In this document: piece by piece, positions 47,143 to 58,139 of the stretch | Layout: the number at the start of each line of letters is the position of its first letter | How positions within the stretch are numbered: the stretch's first letter is position 1 | Origin: Sambucus nigra | Taxonomy: Eukaryota > Streptophyta > Magnoliopsida > Dipsacales > Adoxaceae | Assembly: GCA_949130495.1 (NCBI GenBank) | Contig: OX422211.1 | Span: forward strand, 449,266,219-449,330,218 | DNA length: 64,000 nucleotides | Direction of reading: 5' to 3' | Translations under genes and position numbers: made by a program | Notes under the pieces: generated by a model | Told to the model about the DNA's origin: nothing | Database searches by the model: none | The model's input: only the letters and a program-made list of their open reading frames with translations

Positions 47143-49142
47143 TTTCCACTATAGCTTCCACACATTTAGAAACATAGTCTACTGCAACTAGGATGTATAG
47201 GTACCCAAAGGACGGGGGGAAATGAACCGTGAAGTCAATACCCGAGCAATCAAAAACCTCAATGATAAGAATCGGGGTTAATGGCATCATGTCTCGTCGA
47301 GTAATCACCCCCATCCGTTGACATTTGTCATAAGATTTGCAAAAATTATTGACATTTCGGAACATTGTGGGCTAGTACAAATCTCTTTGGATAATTTTAG
47401 CGACTGTGATTTTCATGGAAAAAGTGGCCTCCACATGCTTTCGAATGACATAATTGGATGACTTTTGAAATTTCGTCATCCGGTACACATCGTCGGATGA
47501 TTTGGTCGGTGCAATATTTAAAAGGAATGGATCATCATAGAAAAACATATGCAACCAAGTGATAAACCTCTTCTTATCTTGCAGTTTCCAATCAGGAAGG
47601 ATGGCTCCCGTGGCAAGATAGTTCACTATATACGCAAACCAGGGCAAATAAGAGGTGGTAAAGAGTTGCTCATCCGAAAAATACTAGTCTATAGGTATAG
47701 AATCACTAGGTACGCCGGACGAAAGTTGTGATAAGTGATCACCGACGACATTTTCTACTCCTTTTTTATCTTTAATGGAAATATTAAACTCTTGTAGGAG
47801 TAGGATCCACCTTATGAGGTGTGGATTTGCATCTTTCTTCTCAAGTATATATTCTAAAGTCGCGTGGTCGTTGAAACAAGCTATGGGGGAACCGATAAGA
47901 TAGGACCGAAACTTGTCAAGAGCGAAAACTATCATTAGCAATTCTTTCTCCGTTGAAGAGTAGTTGAGTTATGGTCCGGTAAGAGTTCGGCTAACGTAGT
48001 AGATGACATGAGCCTTGTTGTCTTTTCTTTGGCCCAAAACATCCCCTATAGCATAATCACTATCATCACACAGCTCGAGCTCGAATGGTAAGGACCAATC
48101 TGGAGCTTGCATGATGGGAGCGGACAAAAGCATGTTTTTCAATTTTTTAAAAGCACTTTGGCATGATTCTGTTCACTCAAAAGGGGTGTCCTTCATAAGA
48201 AAGTTTCTTAAGGGTCTAGAGATGGCGGTAAAGTTCTTAATGAACCTTCTATAAAACCCCGCGTGCCCAAGAAGGAGCGCACATCCTTGAGCGATTTTGG
48301 TGGCGGTAGGTCAGCTATGACATTAATTTTTTCTCTATCAACCTAGATCCCTTTGGATGACACAATGTGGCCAAGAACTATACCCTCGGTTACCATGAAT
48401 GGAATTTCTTCCAATTCATCACTAGGTTCTTTTCCACACATCGGGCTATTACTTTCTCAAGATTAGATTGACATAAGTCGAAAGAGGTGACAAAAACACT
48501 AAAGTCGTCCATAAACACCTCTAGCCCTCTCTCAACCATGTCACTGAATAAGCTCAACATGCACCTTTAAAAGGTTGTTTGTGCATTACACAAGCTAAAT
48601 GGCATATGTTTGTAGGCAAACGTTACAAAGGGGAAAGTGAAGGTTGTCTTATCTTGATCAAGTACATATACCTCAATTTAGTTATATCAGGAATAACAAT
48701 CTAGGAAGAAATAGTAAAGGTGTCCCACTACTCTTTGAAGCATTTGATTGATAAATGGCAAGGGGAAATGGTCTTTCCTAGTTCCCGCATTGAGTTTCTT
48801 GTAATCAATGCAAATGCGCCACACAGTGGTGGTACATTGGGGAACTAACTCACGTTTAGCATTTTCGATCACAGTCATGCCCGACTTCTTTGGGACGACT
48901 TGAATGTGACTCACCCACTTGCTATCTGAGATTGGGCAGATAATCCCGGCATCCAATAATTTTATAATTTCAGTCCTCACCACATCTTTCATTGTGGGGT
49001 TTAGCCTTCTTTGCATTTATCTCGAGGGCTTAACATCCTCCTGAAGGTGAATCTTATGGGTGAAAATTAGAGGGCTTATCCCCTTTATATTAGTTATGCA
49101 CCAACCAAAATCACTTTGGAGCTTCCTCAAAATTTTAAAAAG
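47130..49142 (-). pseudogene. pol: Athila 2: internal pol fragment (integrase to RT), no LTR of its own
   Basis: Minus strand. The RT N-half 48687-49016 has AEIIKLLDAG-like sequence, IQVVPKKSGMTVIENAKREL and WRICIDYKKLNAGTRKDHFP. RT box VFMDDFSVF near 48510 is intact. RNase H at 47684-48070 keeps DSDYAIGDVLGQRKDNKAHV, FALDKFRSYLIGSPIACFND and HLIRWILLLQEFNISIKDKK. The linker is at 47372-47647. The integrase start (CKSYDKCQRMGVITRRDMM, GIDFTVHFPPSFGYLYILVA) breaks off after V-D-Y-V-S-K at about 47142. Many stops and frame changes. It is bounded on both sides by LTR fragments of other units, as expected after deletion or unequal exchange. Confidence 0.8.
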
Positions 49143-50672
49143 CTTACTGACACGACTCAGAAAGTGTCTCTAATGTGCGTTCACTCTAGGCTCAAGTGCA
49201 AACCTGTCGCGTTAGTAATAAACCTGGTAAGTCGGGGTCGTATCAATAGGGAAATAGGGCAATGGAATTGTGACGACGTTGGACATATGAATGAATCCTA
49301 ACTTCGACTCTAAAGGAAAAGGAAAAATGATTTGGTTTGTGGGATGAGTAGACTAGATGCAATGATGAAATTATGAAAAGTGAAACCGACACTAAATTAC
49401 CAAAAATATTGATGAATAGTGATTTAAAACTTTAAACTATATGATGAGAAAAATAGGATGGGAATACAATCCCCCAACCTTAGTGTATTGCAGGTATAAT
49501 ATTAATAATAAATTTAACTGATTAATTAGACCCATAATTTAGTACTCCCAAGCATTACTTATATCAGGTTCAAGACTGCATCATACTTAATCTGAGGACG
49601 AGTAAATAGGTATCGCGATAGTGACACTCGAATTGCATTCTAAAGCATCTCGGTTACCCGGAAGCAAACGAGATCTAAAGATCTACAATTGTCGTGTTCC
49701 TACGTGATACGATCGTAATCAATCACTAAATTCAGAGGATTAATGTCATACACATGCAACTATCACATCAGGCTGGGTTCATGTACCCCCGCCTTTGAAA
49801 ATCTAGCCTAGCATGTTGAAACTAATGAAAATAATTTTTAAATTGCACAAAACCATGACTAAACTAAGGAAAATTTGAGGAATGATGTAAAAAGGAATTT
49901 AAATGAAGAAAGGTAACTCCTAATCTTACCAAAGCATCAAAAGCAGTAATTAAGAACACTTGGAATCACAGAAATCCGAATAATCTTCACTATTGGAATT
50001 AAAATTGTAACCTAGATTCAAAACTAGGTTTTCTGAAAAATAATGGAAAATTATATTAATTCTCCATTTTAAAAAACGAGAATAACTTGGGTTTATATAC
50101 CCTATAAAATTTCAGGAGTTTTAGTTACACTAAGGCTCTTCATAGGAGAAGGATAAGATTACAAAATCTCAACAACTGGACCGGTCCGGGGCGAACCGAT
50201 TCATTTTATTTTCTTCCCTCTTCAGTTTGATTTCGATCCGGGGTTCTGTAGAAGATGCACTGCGGACTAGTCCGGGGCTTAGGCGGATCGGTCTGCCTCT
50301 TTGACTTTTTTTCTCCAATTTTGATTGATCATAACTTTTGTTTCGGGACTCCAATTGAGGTGTCGTTTCGTCCTATGTGCTCATGAATGTGATATCTTCA
50401 ACTTCCCTTTAGGCCGCATCCGAATTTTGGATAGAATTTACACTTTTTCCCTTTTGACTTTCCTTCTTGCCTTTCTCGCTTCCTCTGATTTCTTTCTTTC
50501 ATTTCTTGACATTAAATGCCTGTAAAATCAATATGAAATACCAGAAACTCAGTGTACTCGTTAGGATAAGTCAATAACAAGATTATGAGATAATATCAAA
50601 ACAATTACGTTGTTCGAGGTGCTAAAATTAACTAAATTAATGGATAAATTGGGAAGAATTTATGTCTAATCA
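49143..50672 (-). repeat. 3' LTR of Athila 3 (end truncated)
   Basis: Aligns with 46410-47050 from CTTACTGACACGACTC onward and continues through U3 to GTCTAATCA, 1530 bp. TATATAAAC on minus lies at 50091-50099. A palindrome cluster at 50178-50295 includes GGACCGGTCC and CGGACTAGTCCG. The 18 bp beyond the LTR (CCCACTGACTTAGAAC) is a decayed polypurine tract. Confidence 0.75.
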
Positions 50673-52386
50673 AACCCACTGACTTAGAACTTTGCGCATC
50701 CCGAGCAGTGTAAAAGAATCCTATCACGACTTAACTCTTGAAAATTAGTTTAATTAGGATATAATTCCTTTTTTGTGGGAAAGTGATTGCATTTAGCATA
50801 TGCAACAAGCCTTTAAACCCCTAGGTCACCCTATTAGGACGAGTTGTGTCTCGTGAGGGTTTGTAGAGAATGTACCCACAAAATTCGACTCTAAGAAAAT
50901 TTAAAATATGAAAAAATTGTGTAATTCAAACTTTCCCAGAAAATAGTCATCATCAAGTCATATTCAATAGTCTCAAATCATAGTGCGTGTGTACGAAGCC
51001 AGAAATTTAACCGCCAATTTCCACCGATTGACCATTACGTTACTTGTTAGAAAATTCGTTTTGATTTCAACTTCTCACGGGATACTCTCACAAACGAATC
51101 ACTTGGAATGTGTCTATTCTCTCTGTATGCATGATAAAAAGAGTAAATATAATGGACGCAAAGTCACACACACAAGTAGAAAGACGAATATTTATGGTGA
51201 ATAGATCTCATCATCGGATTACGGTTTTAAAAACGGGAACATTGCCTCTTTTTTGCGCATTCAATGTCTTTTATTATCTTTTGGTGTATTAGCTCTCCAC
51301 ACGATAACAAATTTTGCAATTTAGACTCGGTTAGGACTTTTTCGAGGTTTAAGGTATATTGTGTAAAATGAAAGAGGTAAGGAAGGTTGGAATTGGAAAA
51401 GTCATTTATGATGCCCATTTGTGTTTTTTCCGGGCTATTGCTCATTTTTTTCTTCTTTTTCTATATTTTTCTATTTTTCACTTATTTTCTTTTCTTGCTA
51501 TTTTTGTTGAGCATATCTATTTTTTTCTTTCCCCTTTATATGCACTTATCGGACATAACTTCTGAATTTTTTTCATTTTTCGCAATTCCGAGCTATTTGA
51601 GTTTTTCGGGTTGTCAAACGAAAGGGAAAATTTATTTAGCTCAATTTGGGTCGCAAAATGAGGGCCTACTTCATTGTCCAAAATACCAATTGCATTACCA
51701 TATGCGTTTCGAGATGAATTTAAGTTTAGAGATCAATTTTGGCACATTTTTCAAAGCAATATAACACACGTTTTTCGTAACCGATCAAAATGAAAGGATT
51801 GAGATCCTCGACGACTTTTTAGGCACTGAAAAGAACATTGAGTTAACAATCAACTCGGATTGATTTAAAAACTCGCAAAAATGATAGGCTCGAATCTCAC
51901 TGGATTTGTTAATCTCCACACTTATTCGTTAAGTCGTTAATTTTCTTTCAATTTCCATCTTTAGTCAATTTCGGCTTTGTGTATGTTGAGTTTTACCACT
52001 TGAGACTTTAAACCGACTTTTAACGATATTTTTGAAAAATTTGAATTCCAATTTTTATTTGTTTTGACCAAAAATATTTTTGGGTTTTTCAAAATTTTAT
52101 GATTTTTTTGGAAATTTCTGGGCATTTTGAAAATTTGTGAAGTTTTAGAAATACGCACATCTGACCTCCCCCTAACTTAGACTTTTGCATTGTCATCAAG
52201 AAAAAAGGAATAAAATCTAAACAAGGCAAAATAATAAGTGTGATAAATAAAACAAACAAATGGTGAAAATGCAGATTTTATAGAAACCAGAACTGTGGCA
52301 CAATTACGGGAAAAATAGACAACCATGTGAATAGGGAAAACAAGTAAAAACTGCCATAACCACATCAAGCTTCACTGGGGCGGGGG
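50673..52386 (-). other. Non-coding region between 3' LTR and env-position ORF of Athila 3
   Basis: Aligns with 39202-40075 of unit 1 over its left part (CATATGCAACAAGCC, GACGAGTTGTGTCTCGTGAG, GCTCTCCACACGATAA). From about 51480 it is T-rich with chance ORFs. A second polypurine-like tract lies at 52165-52182. No gene seen. Confidence 0.55.
52165..52182 (-). promoter_or_regulatory. Internal second polypurine-like tract in Athila 3
   Basis: The minus strand reads GTCTAAGTTAGGGGGAGG, sharing 15 nt exactly with the LTR-adjacent tract of Athila 1. It lies 1.5 kb from the LTR and about 205 bp below the stop codon of the env-position ORF. Confidence 0.5.
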
Positions 52387-53533
52387 TTAGGAAAAACCGG
52401 GGGAATCGGGGCCATAGGGGTCATAGAAATAGGATGGCTGGGGCTCATTGGGATCCACTTGGCGTCGGTATATGTCTTCTTAGAAGCGAAACATCAAGCT
52501 CGTATCGCGATGGTAGTCGGTCAAAAAGTTATGGAAGCTCGTCTCAATCACCTCCATACGGTTCGTGAGGTCACTAACCGCCCACTCAAAATTAGGGTCA
52601 TCTTCCTCGTTGAATGACTCTTCATCCTCACCTACATCCCCCACTTCTACATCAGTACCGACTGCTTCTGCTTCCTCTTCTTTGCTCTCACTCGAGGCAA
52701 CTTCTTCCTCGCTATCACTTCCCCACCTCTCCCGAAGGACAACTAGTTATTTGGTGCTCTTAGTGAGGGTTACCTTTCTAAAAGGACCAGTAATGCAAGT
52801 ACGATTGAGCGACGCCGCTATACCAGCATCCTTGAGAATGGAGGTATTCAATATTGCTTAGGGAAGTGGGGTTGCACCTTTCTCATCCAAGGTCGCGGTG
52901 ATGATGTTAGCATATAGGGTTCAGGCCAAGTGGATGGAAGTGTGTGGATCAAATAGGTGATAGGTCAATGTGGCCTGATGGGGCCGCATCGCGGAGTCGT
53001 TGGACATTTGCAAGATGTTGGCACACACTATTTGGAAGGTTAGGCGGGCTTTTTCATTGAGGCGACCAACGGCGACAGTTTTCCCCGTCCATCCAACCCC
53101 GGGGCAATGCGTTCCATGATCACGTCTTTAGCGACGGGGGTGACATTCCTTGGATAGGTGAATTCTTGGACGTTGGGAAAATCGTATTGGGCCAACTTAG
53201 CCGTGAGATTGGCCAATGAAAATGGGATGATGGTACCATCCATGTATGCTTGAGCCTCGAATTGGCGCGTCTGAATAAGGGTGCCATAAAAGGAGTGGAC
53301 CTCGGTTGCTCAAACCTGTTCATAGGGTTCATTAAGGAATCGACACCAACCTCTAGACATGAATAGGGTGGTGATGGAGTTATCCATTGGACAGCGCGCT
53401 CCATATGGATTTTACAATCTGAATCAAAGAACCGATGGCATCAACGTTCCTCTTGGCGGGACTGGAATTCCCCATGGTCGGAGGGGAGGATGTCGGTGGA
53501 GTCGTACTTGGTGGGGGCAACTCTTTGGGCCAT
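52387..53533 (-). pseudogene. Env-position accessory ORF of Athila 3
   Basis: The start ATG (plus 53531-53533) begins M-A-Q-R-V-A-P-T-K-Y-D-S. A stop occurs at about codon 31. After it comes HMERAVQWITPSPPYSCLEV, then G-V-D-S-L-M-N-P-M. A frame change near 53300 leads to the best segment, MDGTIIPFSLANLTAKLAQY followed by DFPNVQEFTYPRNVTP (53040-53243). A strongly acidic tail (SEEEVASSESKEEEAEAVGT, EDEESFNEEDDPNFEWAVSD) precedes the C-terminus YFYDPYGPDSPGFS and its TAA at 52387-52389. About 382 codons. It sits where Athila elements carry an env-like or ORF1-like gene. I see no transmembrane segment or signal peptide, so an envelope role is not supported; it looks more like the plant-transposon (Athila ORF1-type) proteins. 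Confidence 0.65.
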
Positions 53534-53910
53534 GATAACGAGATAGATTTTTGCTAGAAAATTAGGTAAGGATAAGAGAGGAGTTTGGTTGAAGGTGTGG
53601 AGGGAAAGGGAGGGTTTGGGGGGTTATTTATAGGTGAAAGGGTGGGGGTAGGGCTTGGATTTGGAGGGAAAAGGTTTGGAGGGAAAATGGGGTGTATTTA
53701 AGAGGGAAAGGTTAGGCTTGGGAGTGGTGTGGACGATTTGGGAGGGAATGAATGGGGTTAGGGAGAAGGGGGTGAACCTAGGGAAAAGGGGAAAAATAGA
53801 TCTGCAGAAAGCGGACCGGTCCGCCTGGGGATCGGACGAGTCCGATCCTTTAATATGCAGGCCAATTCAACTACCGGACCAGTCCGACTCAAAATTAAAG
53901 GAACCGGTCC
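53534..53910 (-). promoter_or_regulatory. Promoter region of the Athila 3 accessory ORF: TATA box and palindrome cluster
   Basis: TATAAATA on minus (53625-53632) lies 92 bp upstream of the ATG in a pyrimidine-rich leader. At 179-285 bp upstream of the TATA is a cluster: GCGGACCGGTCCGC (53811-53824, perfect 14-bp palindrome), ATCGGAC-GA-GTCCGAT (53831-53846), CGGAC-CA-GTCCG (53875-53886) and ACCGGT (53903). It implies a separate transcript for the ORF. This is inferred from sequence only. Confidence 0.6.
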
Positions 53911-54249
53911 GGCTCTTGTGTTTGAGCTGGATTTCTCCCCTAATTGAATTTCGATCTCTCTTCTCCGAAAATTTGCACGTTCACAACATACTCCCTATCA
54001 ATTTGGATTAAAAACCTCTCGATGCCAACAACCAATGCAACTGGATTCAATAATACCGAAACATGTGAATTCTTTCTCCCGAATGTACCTTAATCTTATG
54101 GACTCTCACTGCACACACGACTCTCACTACACACACGACTCTCACCCCATACGTGTCGGGGGTGCGACGACCTTGCTGTAACAGCTCACTCTACCTCGTA
54201 AACGGGGTCCGATAACCAAACGGTGTCAACTTCTTCCACACACACCTCG

Positions 54250-55250
54250 AGATATGGCTTTAGGCGTTGTCCATTTGCTTTGAATGTACTTACCCCTTTT
54301 AAATCGTCTAATTCAACCGCTCCGTGATGGAAAACATTCTTCATAACGAATGGACCAGACCATCATGATCGCAACTTGCCTAGAAAGAGATGAAGCCGAG
54401 ATTTATAAAGGAGTACTTTTTGTCTGGGAAGAAACTCTTTGCATCGAATGACGCTATCGTGAGCGATTTTCATCCTTTCTTTGGAGATTTTAGCATTCTC
54501 ATACGCATCATTGCGTATCTCTTCTAACTCATTTAATTAAAGCTTGCGAGCTTCACCGGCCTTATCCAGGGCATAGTTTAACTCCTTAATCACCCAATAC
54601 GCTTTGTGTTCTAACTCCACGGGAATATGTCAAGGTTTTCCATACACAAAGAAAAATGAGGACATACCGAGTGGATTTTTGTATGCGATATGATAGGCCC
54701 ATAGCGAATCGTTCAATCTAAGTGACCAATCTTTTCGGGTAGGATTGAAGGTTTTTTCAAGAATGTTCTTGATTTCCCGATTTGCTAGTTCGGCCTGCCC
54801 ATTCGTTTGTGGGTGATAATTCGTTCCAACCTTGTGAACGACACCATACTTTCTCATGAGCTTCGCGAATGGCCTATTGCAAAAGTGCTTGCCATTATCG
54901 CTGATTATCACTTTCGGAGCACCGAAGCGGAAAAGTATGTGTTCCTGTAGGAACTTAATCACCACTTTCTTGTCATTTGTCTTGGTAGCTATAGCTTACA
55001 CCCATTTAGAAACGTAGTCTACCTCAACAAGGATGTATAGAAAACCAAAGGACGGGGGGAAAGGGCCCATGAAGTCAATACCCCAACAATCAAAGATCTC
55101 AATGATGAGTATGAGGGTAAGAGGCATTATATCTCGTCGGGTAATGGCTCCCATTCATTGGAACCTATTGAAAGATTTGCAAGCAACATTCACATCCCAG
55201 AATATTATGGGCCAATAGAGGCCGCATTGCAGAATTTTAGCGGTCGTCTT
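54250..55250 (-). pseudogene. pol: Integrase of Athila 3, catalytic triad retained
   Basis: Minus strand: [23 protein letters not shown] (first Asp) near 55070; SKWV-stop-AIATKTND; the open piece 54630-54965 with IISDNGKHFCNRPFAKLM (second Asp) and NGQAELANREIKNILEKTF (Glu). The D, D, E residues are all present. A stop at about 54998 and loss of frame through the C-terminal part (54250-54630) inactivate it. The zinc domain is poorly kept. Confidence 0.8.
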
Positions 55251-55255
55251 TTTCT

Positions 55256-56398
55256 TCAAAAGTGGCATCCACAAGCTTCTAATTGACAAAACTTGATGAC
55301 TTTCGGGATCTCATCATCCAGTACACATCGTCGGATGATTTGGTCGGCGCAATATTTAAAAAGGAAGGGATCATCATAGAAGAACATGTGCGAACAAGTA
55401 ATAAATCTCTTCTTATCTTGCAGTGTCCAATCGGGAGGGACGACTCCCGTGACAAGGTAATTCACGATATCCGCAAACCAGGGCAAATAAGAGGTAGCAA
55501 AAAGTTGCTCATCCGGAAAGTATTCCTCTATAGGTATGGGATTACTAGGTATATCGGACGAAAGTCGTGATAAGTGGTCGGCAAAGACATTTTCTACCCC
55601 TTTCTTATCTTTTGTGGAGAGATTAAACCCTTGTAGGAGTAGGATCCACCTTATGAGACGCGGCTTTGCATCTTTCTTTGCAAGTAGGTATTATAATGCC
55701 GCATGGTCGGTGAAGCACGTAATGGGAGAACCGATAAGATATGACCGGAATTTATCAAGGGCAAAGACTACCGCTAGAAACTCTTTCTCCGTGGTAGAGT
55801 AGTTGAGTTGTGGTCCGATAAGAGTTCGGCTAGCATAGTAGATGACATGAGCTTGCTTATCTTTTCTTTGGCCCAAAATAGCCCCTATCGCATAATCGCT
55901 AGCATCACACATAAGTTCGAATGGTAAAGACCAATCCGGAACTTGCATGATGGGAGTGGACAAAAGCATGGTTTTCAGTTTTTCAAAAGAGATTTATCAT
56001 GCTTCCGTCCACTCAAATGGGGTGTTCTTCATGAGTAGGTTTCTTAAGGGTCTAGCGATGGTGCTAAAGTCCTTAATGAACCTTCGATAAAACCTCACGT
56101 GGACTAAGAAAGAGCGCACATCCTTGAGCGATTTTAGTGGGGGAAGATCAGCTATGGCATCTATTTTTGCCCTATCAACTTCTATTCCCTTGGATGATAC
56201 TATGTGGCCAAGAACTATTCCCTCGGTGACCATGAAATGGCATTTCTCTCGATTCAGCACTAAGTTCTTTTCCACACACTGGGCAAGTACTTTTTCCAGT
56301 TTTTCTAGACAACGGTTGAAAGAGGTGCCAAAAACACTGAAATTGTCCATGAAGACTTCGTGTCCTCTCTCGACCATGTCGCTAAATAGGCTCAACAT
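55256..56398 (-). pseudogene. pol: RT C-half, RNase H and linker of Athila 3
   Basis: RT piece 55997-56398: the box reads EVFMDNFSVFG, so the second Asp of the catalytic pair has become Asn and polymerase activity is lost. KSLKDVRSFLVHVRFYRRFI follows. The RNase H piece 55691-55969 keeps all three acidic residues (M-C-D-A-S-D-Y-A; N-Y-S-T-T-E-K-E; C-F-T-D-H-A-A-L). The linker piece 55256-55486 (MPWFADIVNYLVTGVVPPDW) leads to integrase. Compare unit 1, where RT is kept and RNase H is hit. Confidence 0.85.
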
Positions 56399-56798
56399 GA
56401 ACCTTTAAAAGGTTGCGGGTGAAGGTCATTTTCTCCTAGTCAAGTACATCTACCTCAATTTGGTTATATCCAGAATAACCATCAAGGAAGCAATAGTAAG
56501 GGTGTCCCACTACTCTCTCAAGCATTTGATCAATAAATATCAAGGGGAAATGGTCTTTCCTAGTTCCCGCATTGAGTTTCCGATAATCAATGCAAACACG
56601 CCACTCGGTGGTGGTACGTTGGGGAACTAGCTGTCCCTTAGCATTCTCGATCGCTGTCATGCCCGACTTTTTTGGGACGACTTGAATAGGGATCACCCAC
56701 TTGCTTTCCGAGATTGGGTAGATAATCCCGGCATCCAATAACTTGATAATTTGGGTTCTCACAACTTCTTTCATATTGGGATTTAGCCTTCTTTGCAT
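56399..56798 (-). pseudogene. pol: RT N-half of Athila 3, with an in-frame-motif deletion
   Basis: Open piece 56436-56798: EVVRTQIIKLLDAGIIYPIS, IQVVPKKSGMTAIENAKGQL, WRVCIDYRKLNAGTRKDHFP, YYCFLDGYSGYNQIEVDVLD. At 56420 the sequence jumps from E-K-M-T-F-T directly to the RNLL/R-F-M stretch. Compared with unit 1, the codons for CPFSTFAYKQMPFGLCNAPA are gone (about 60-70 bp), removing a core palm-fingers motif of RT. Confidence 0.8.
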
Positions 56799-57860
56799 TT
56801 ATCTTGAGGGCTTGACATCCTCTTTGAGATGGATCTTGTGAGTGAAAATCAAAGGACTTATCCCCTTCAAATAAGAGATGCACCAACCAAAAGAACTTTG
56901 ATGCTTTATCAAAATTTTCAACAGTTTATCCTCCTGCTCTTCGTCTAGGCTAGAGGATACAACAACAGGAAATGTCTCATCCTTTCCCAGGTATGCATAT
57001 TTAATATGGGAGGGGAGTTTCTTCAATTCGAGAGTTAAAAATTTATCGCTGGAGGAAACCATGTGTTTATCCCTCGGTGGTAACTCCTCGAATCTAGAAA
57101 CCCAACTAACATCTCTCACGTCCTCTTCCAATGCTTTATCATCAAGTAATTCTCTTAACTCCTCAACCTCCCTTTCAAATTCGGTGTACGTCCCCTCGCT
57201 CTCATGGATTGACATTAAACAGGGCCCTAAGGCATCTCCATAATAATTCTCCTCAAAGTACTCCTCTACTATCTCATCTATGAAGCGAACTGCGTCAAGA
57301 TCATCTTCTTCCCCCGTATGTTGGTCTTTGTGAAAGATGTTGGTCTCTAAGGTCATGTTCCCAAAGGTGAGTTGCATTCGCCCATTCCGAGTATTGATGA
57401 TTGCGTTAGCCGTAGCTAAGAACGAACGCCCAAGGATGATGGGAACATGGTTGCTCGAGGTGAAGGAGGGCTACATATCCCAAATGATAAAGACTATCAG
57501 GAAGTAGAAAGTGTCAACTTGGACGATCACGTCCTCGACTATGCCTCTTGGGATCTTCACAGTTCGATCCTCTAATTGGAGAGTGACTTAGTGGGCTTGA
57601 GGTGGCCCAAATCAAGTTGCCTATAGATGGAGTAAGGGAGGATATTGACACTTGCTCCCAAGTCAAGTAAGGCTTTTTCAATTTTATTTTCTCCATTGAT
57701 GCAGGAAATGGTGGGTGCACCGGGATCTTTGAATTTAGGCGGGAGATCGTTAAGTAGAATGGAGCTCACGTTCTGGGATAAAAAGACATTTTTCTTTACC
57801 TTCATCTTTCTCTTTACCGTCAACAAGTCTTTGATGACTTTTGCATAAGCTGGAATTTGC
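56799..57860 (-). pseudogene. pol: Protease and protease-RT linker of Athila 3
   Basis: The protease piece 57572-57826 has VSSILLNDLPPKFKDPGAPT and ALLDLGASVNILPYSIYRQL (Athila-type D-L-G active site). The frame then breaks. The linker 56799-57377 is open for 192 codons: an acidic stretch (EIVEEYFEENYYGDALGPCL, EFEREVEELRELLDDKALEE) and ELKKLPSHIKYAYLGKDETF, leading into SSFGWCISYLKGISPLIFTH at the RT start. The open linker against broken flanks is probably chance. Confidence 0.8.
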
Positions 57861-58139
57861 TTAATGGCATCAAGAAAGGTAAGTTCAGCTTTACTTGCTT
57901 TAGCACTTCTAGCACGTCATCACATGGGTTTCCTTTATGGGAAAGAATCAAACTTTGAGGAAACGGTGCCGCGAAGGGTGGTTTCACTACCACCTCAGGC
58001 TCACTAGTGTCTTTTTTGTCACTCTCATTCAAAGTGACATCTTCGGACTCTTTCGTGTCTGGCCAAATCTCCTTGTCTTTCATTGTGTCGTGTGGGGGAG
58101 GTGATAAATCAATGACTCTCCCACTACGAAGAGTGGTCA

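Noticed and set aside
56124..56408. Plus-strand frames across the Athila pol regions (for example 42628-42921, 56124-56408, 57061-57243)
   Set aside because: Antisense shadows of RT and protease with no independent motif.
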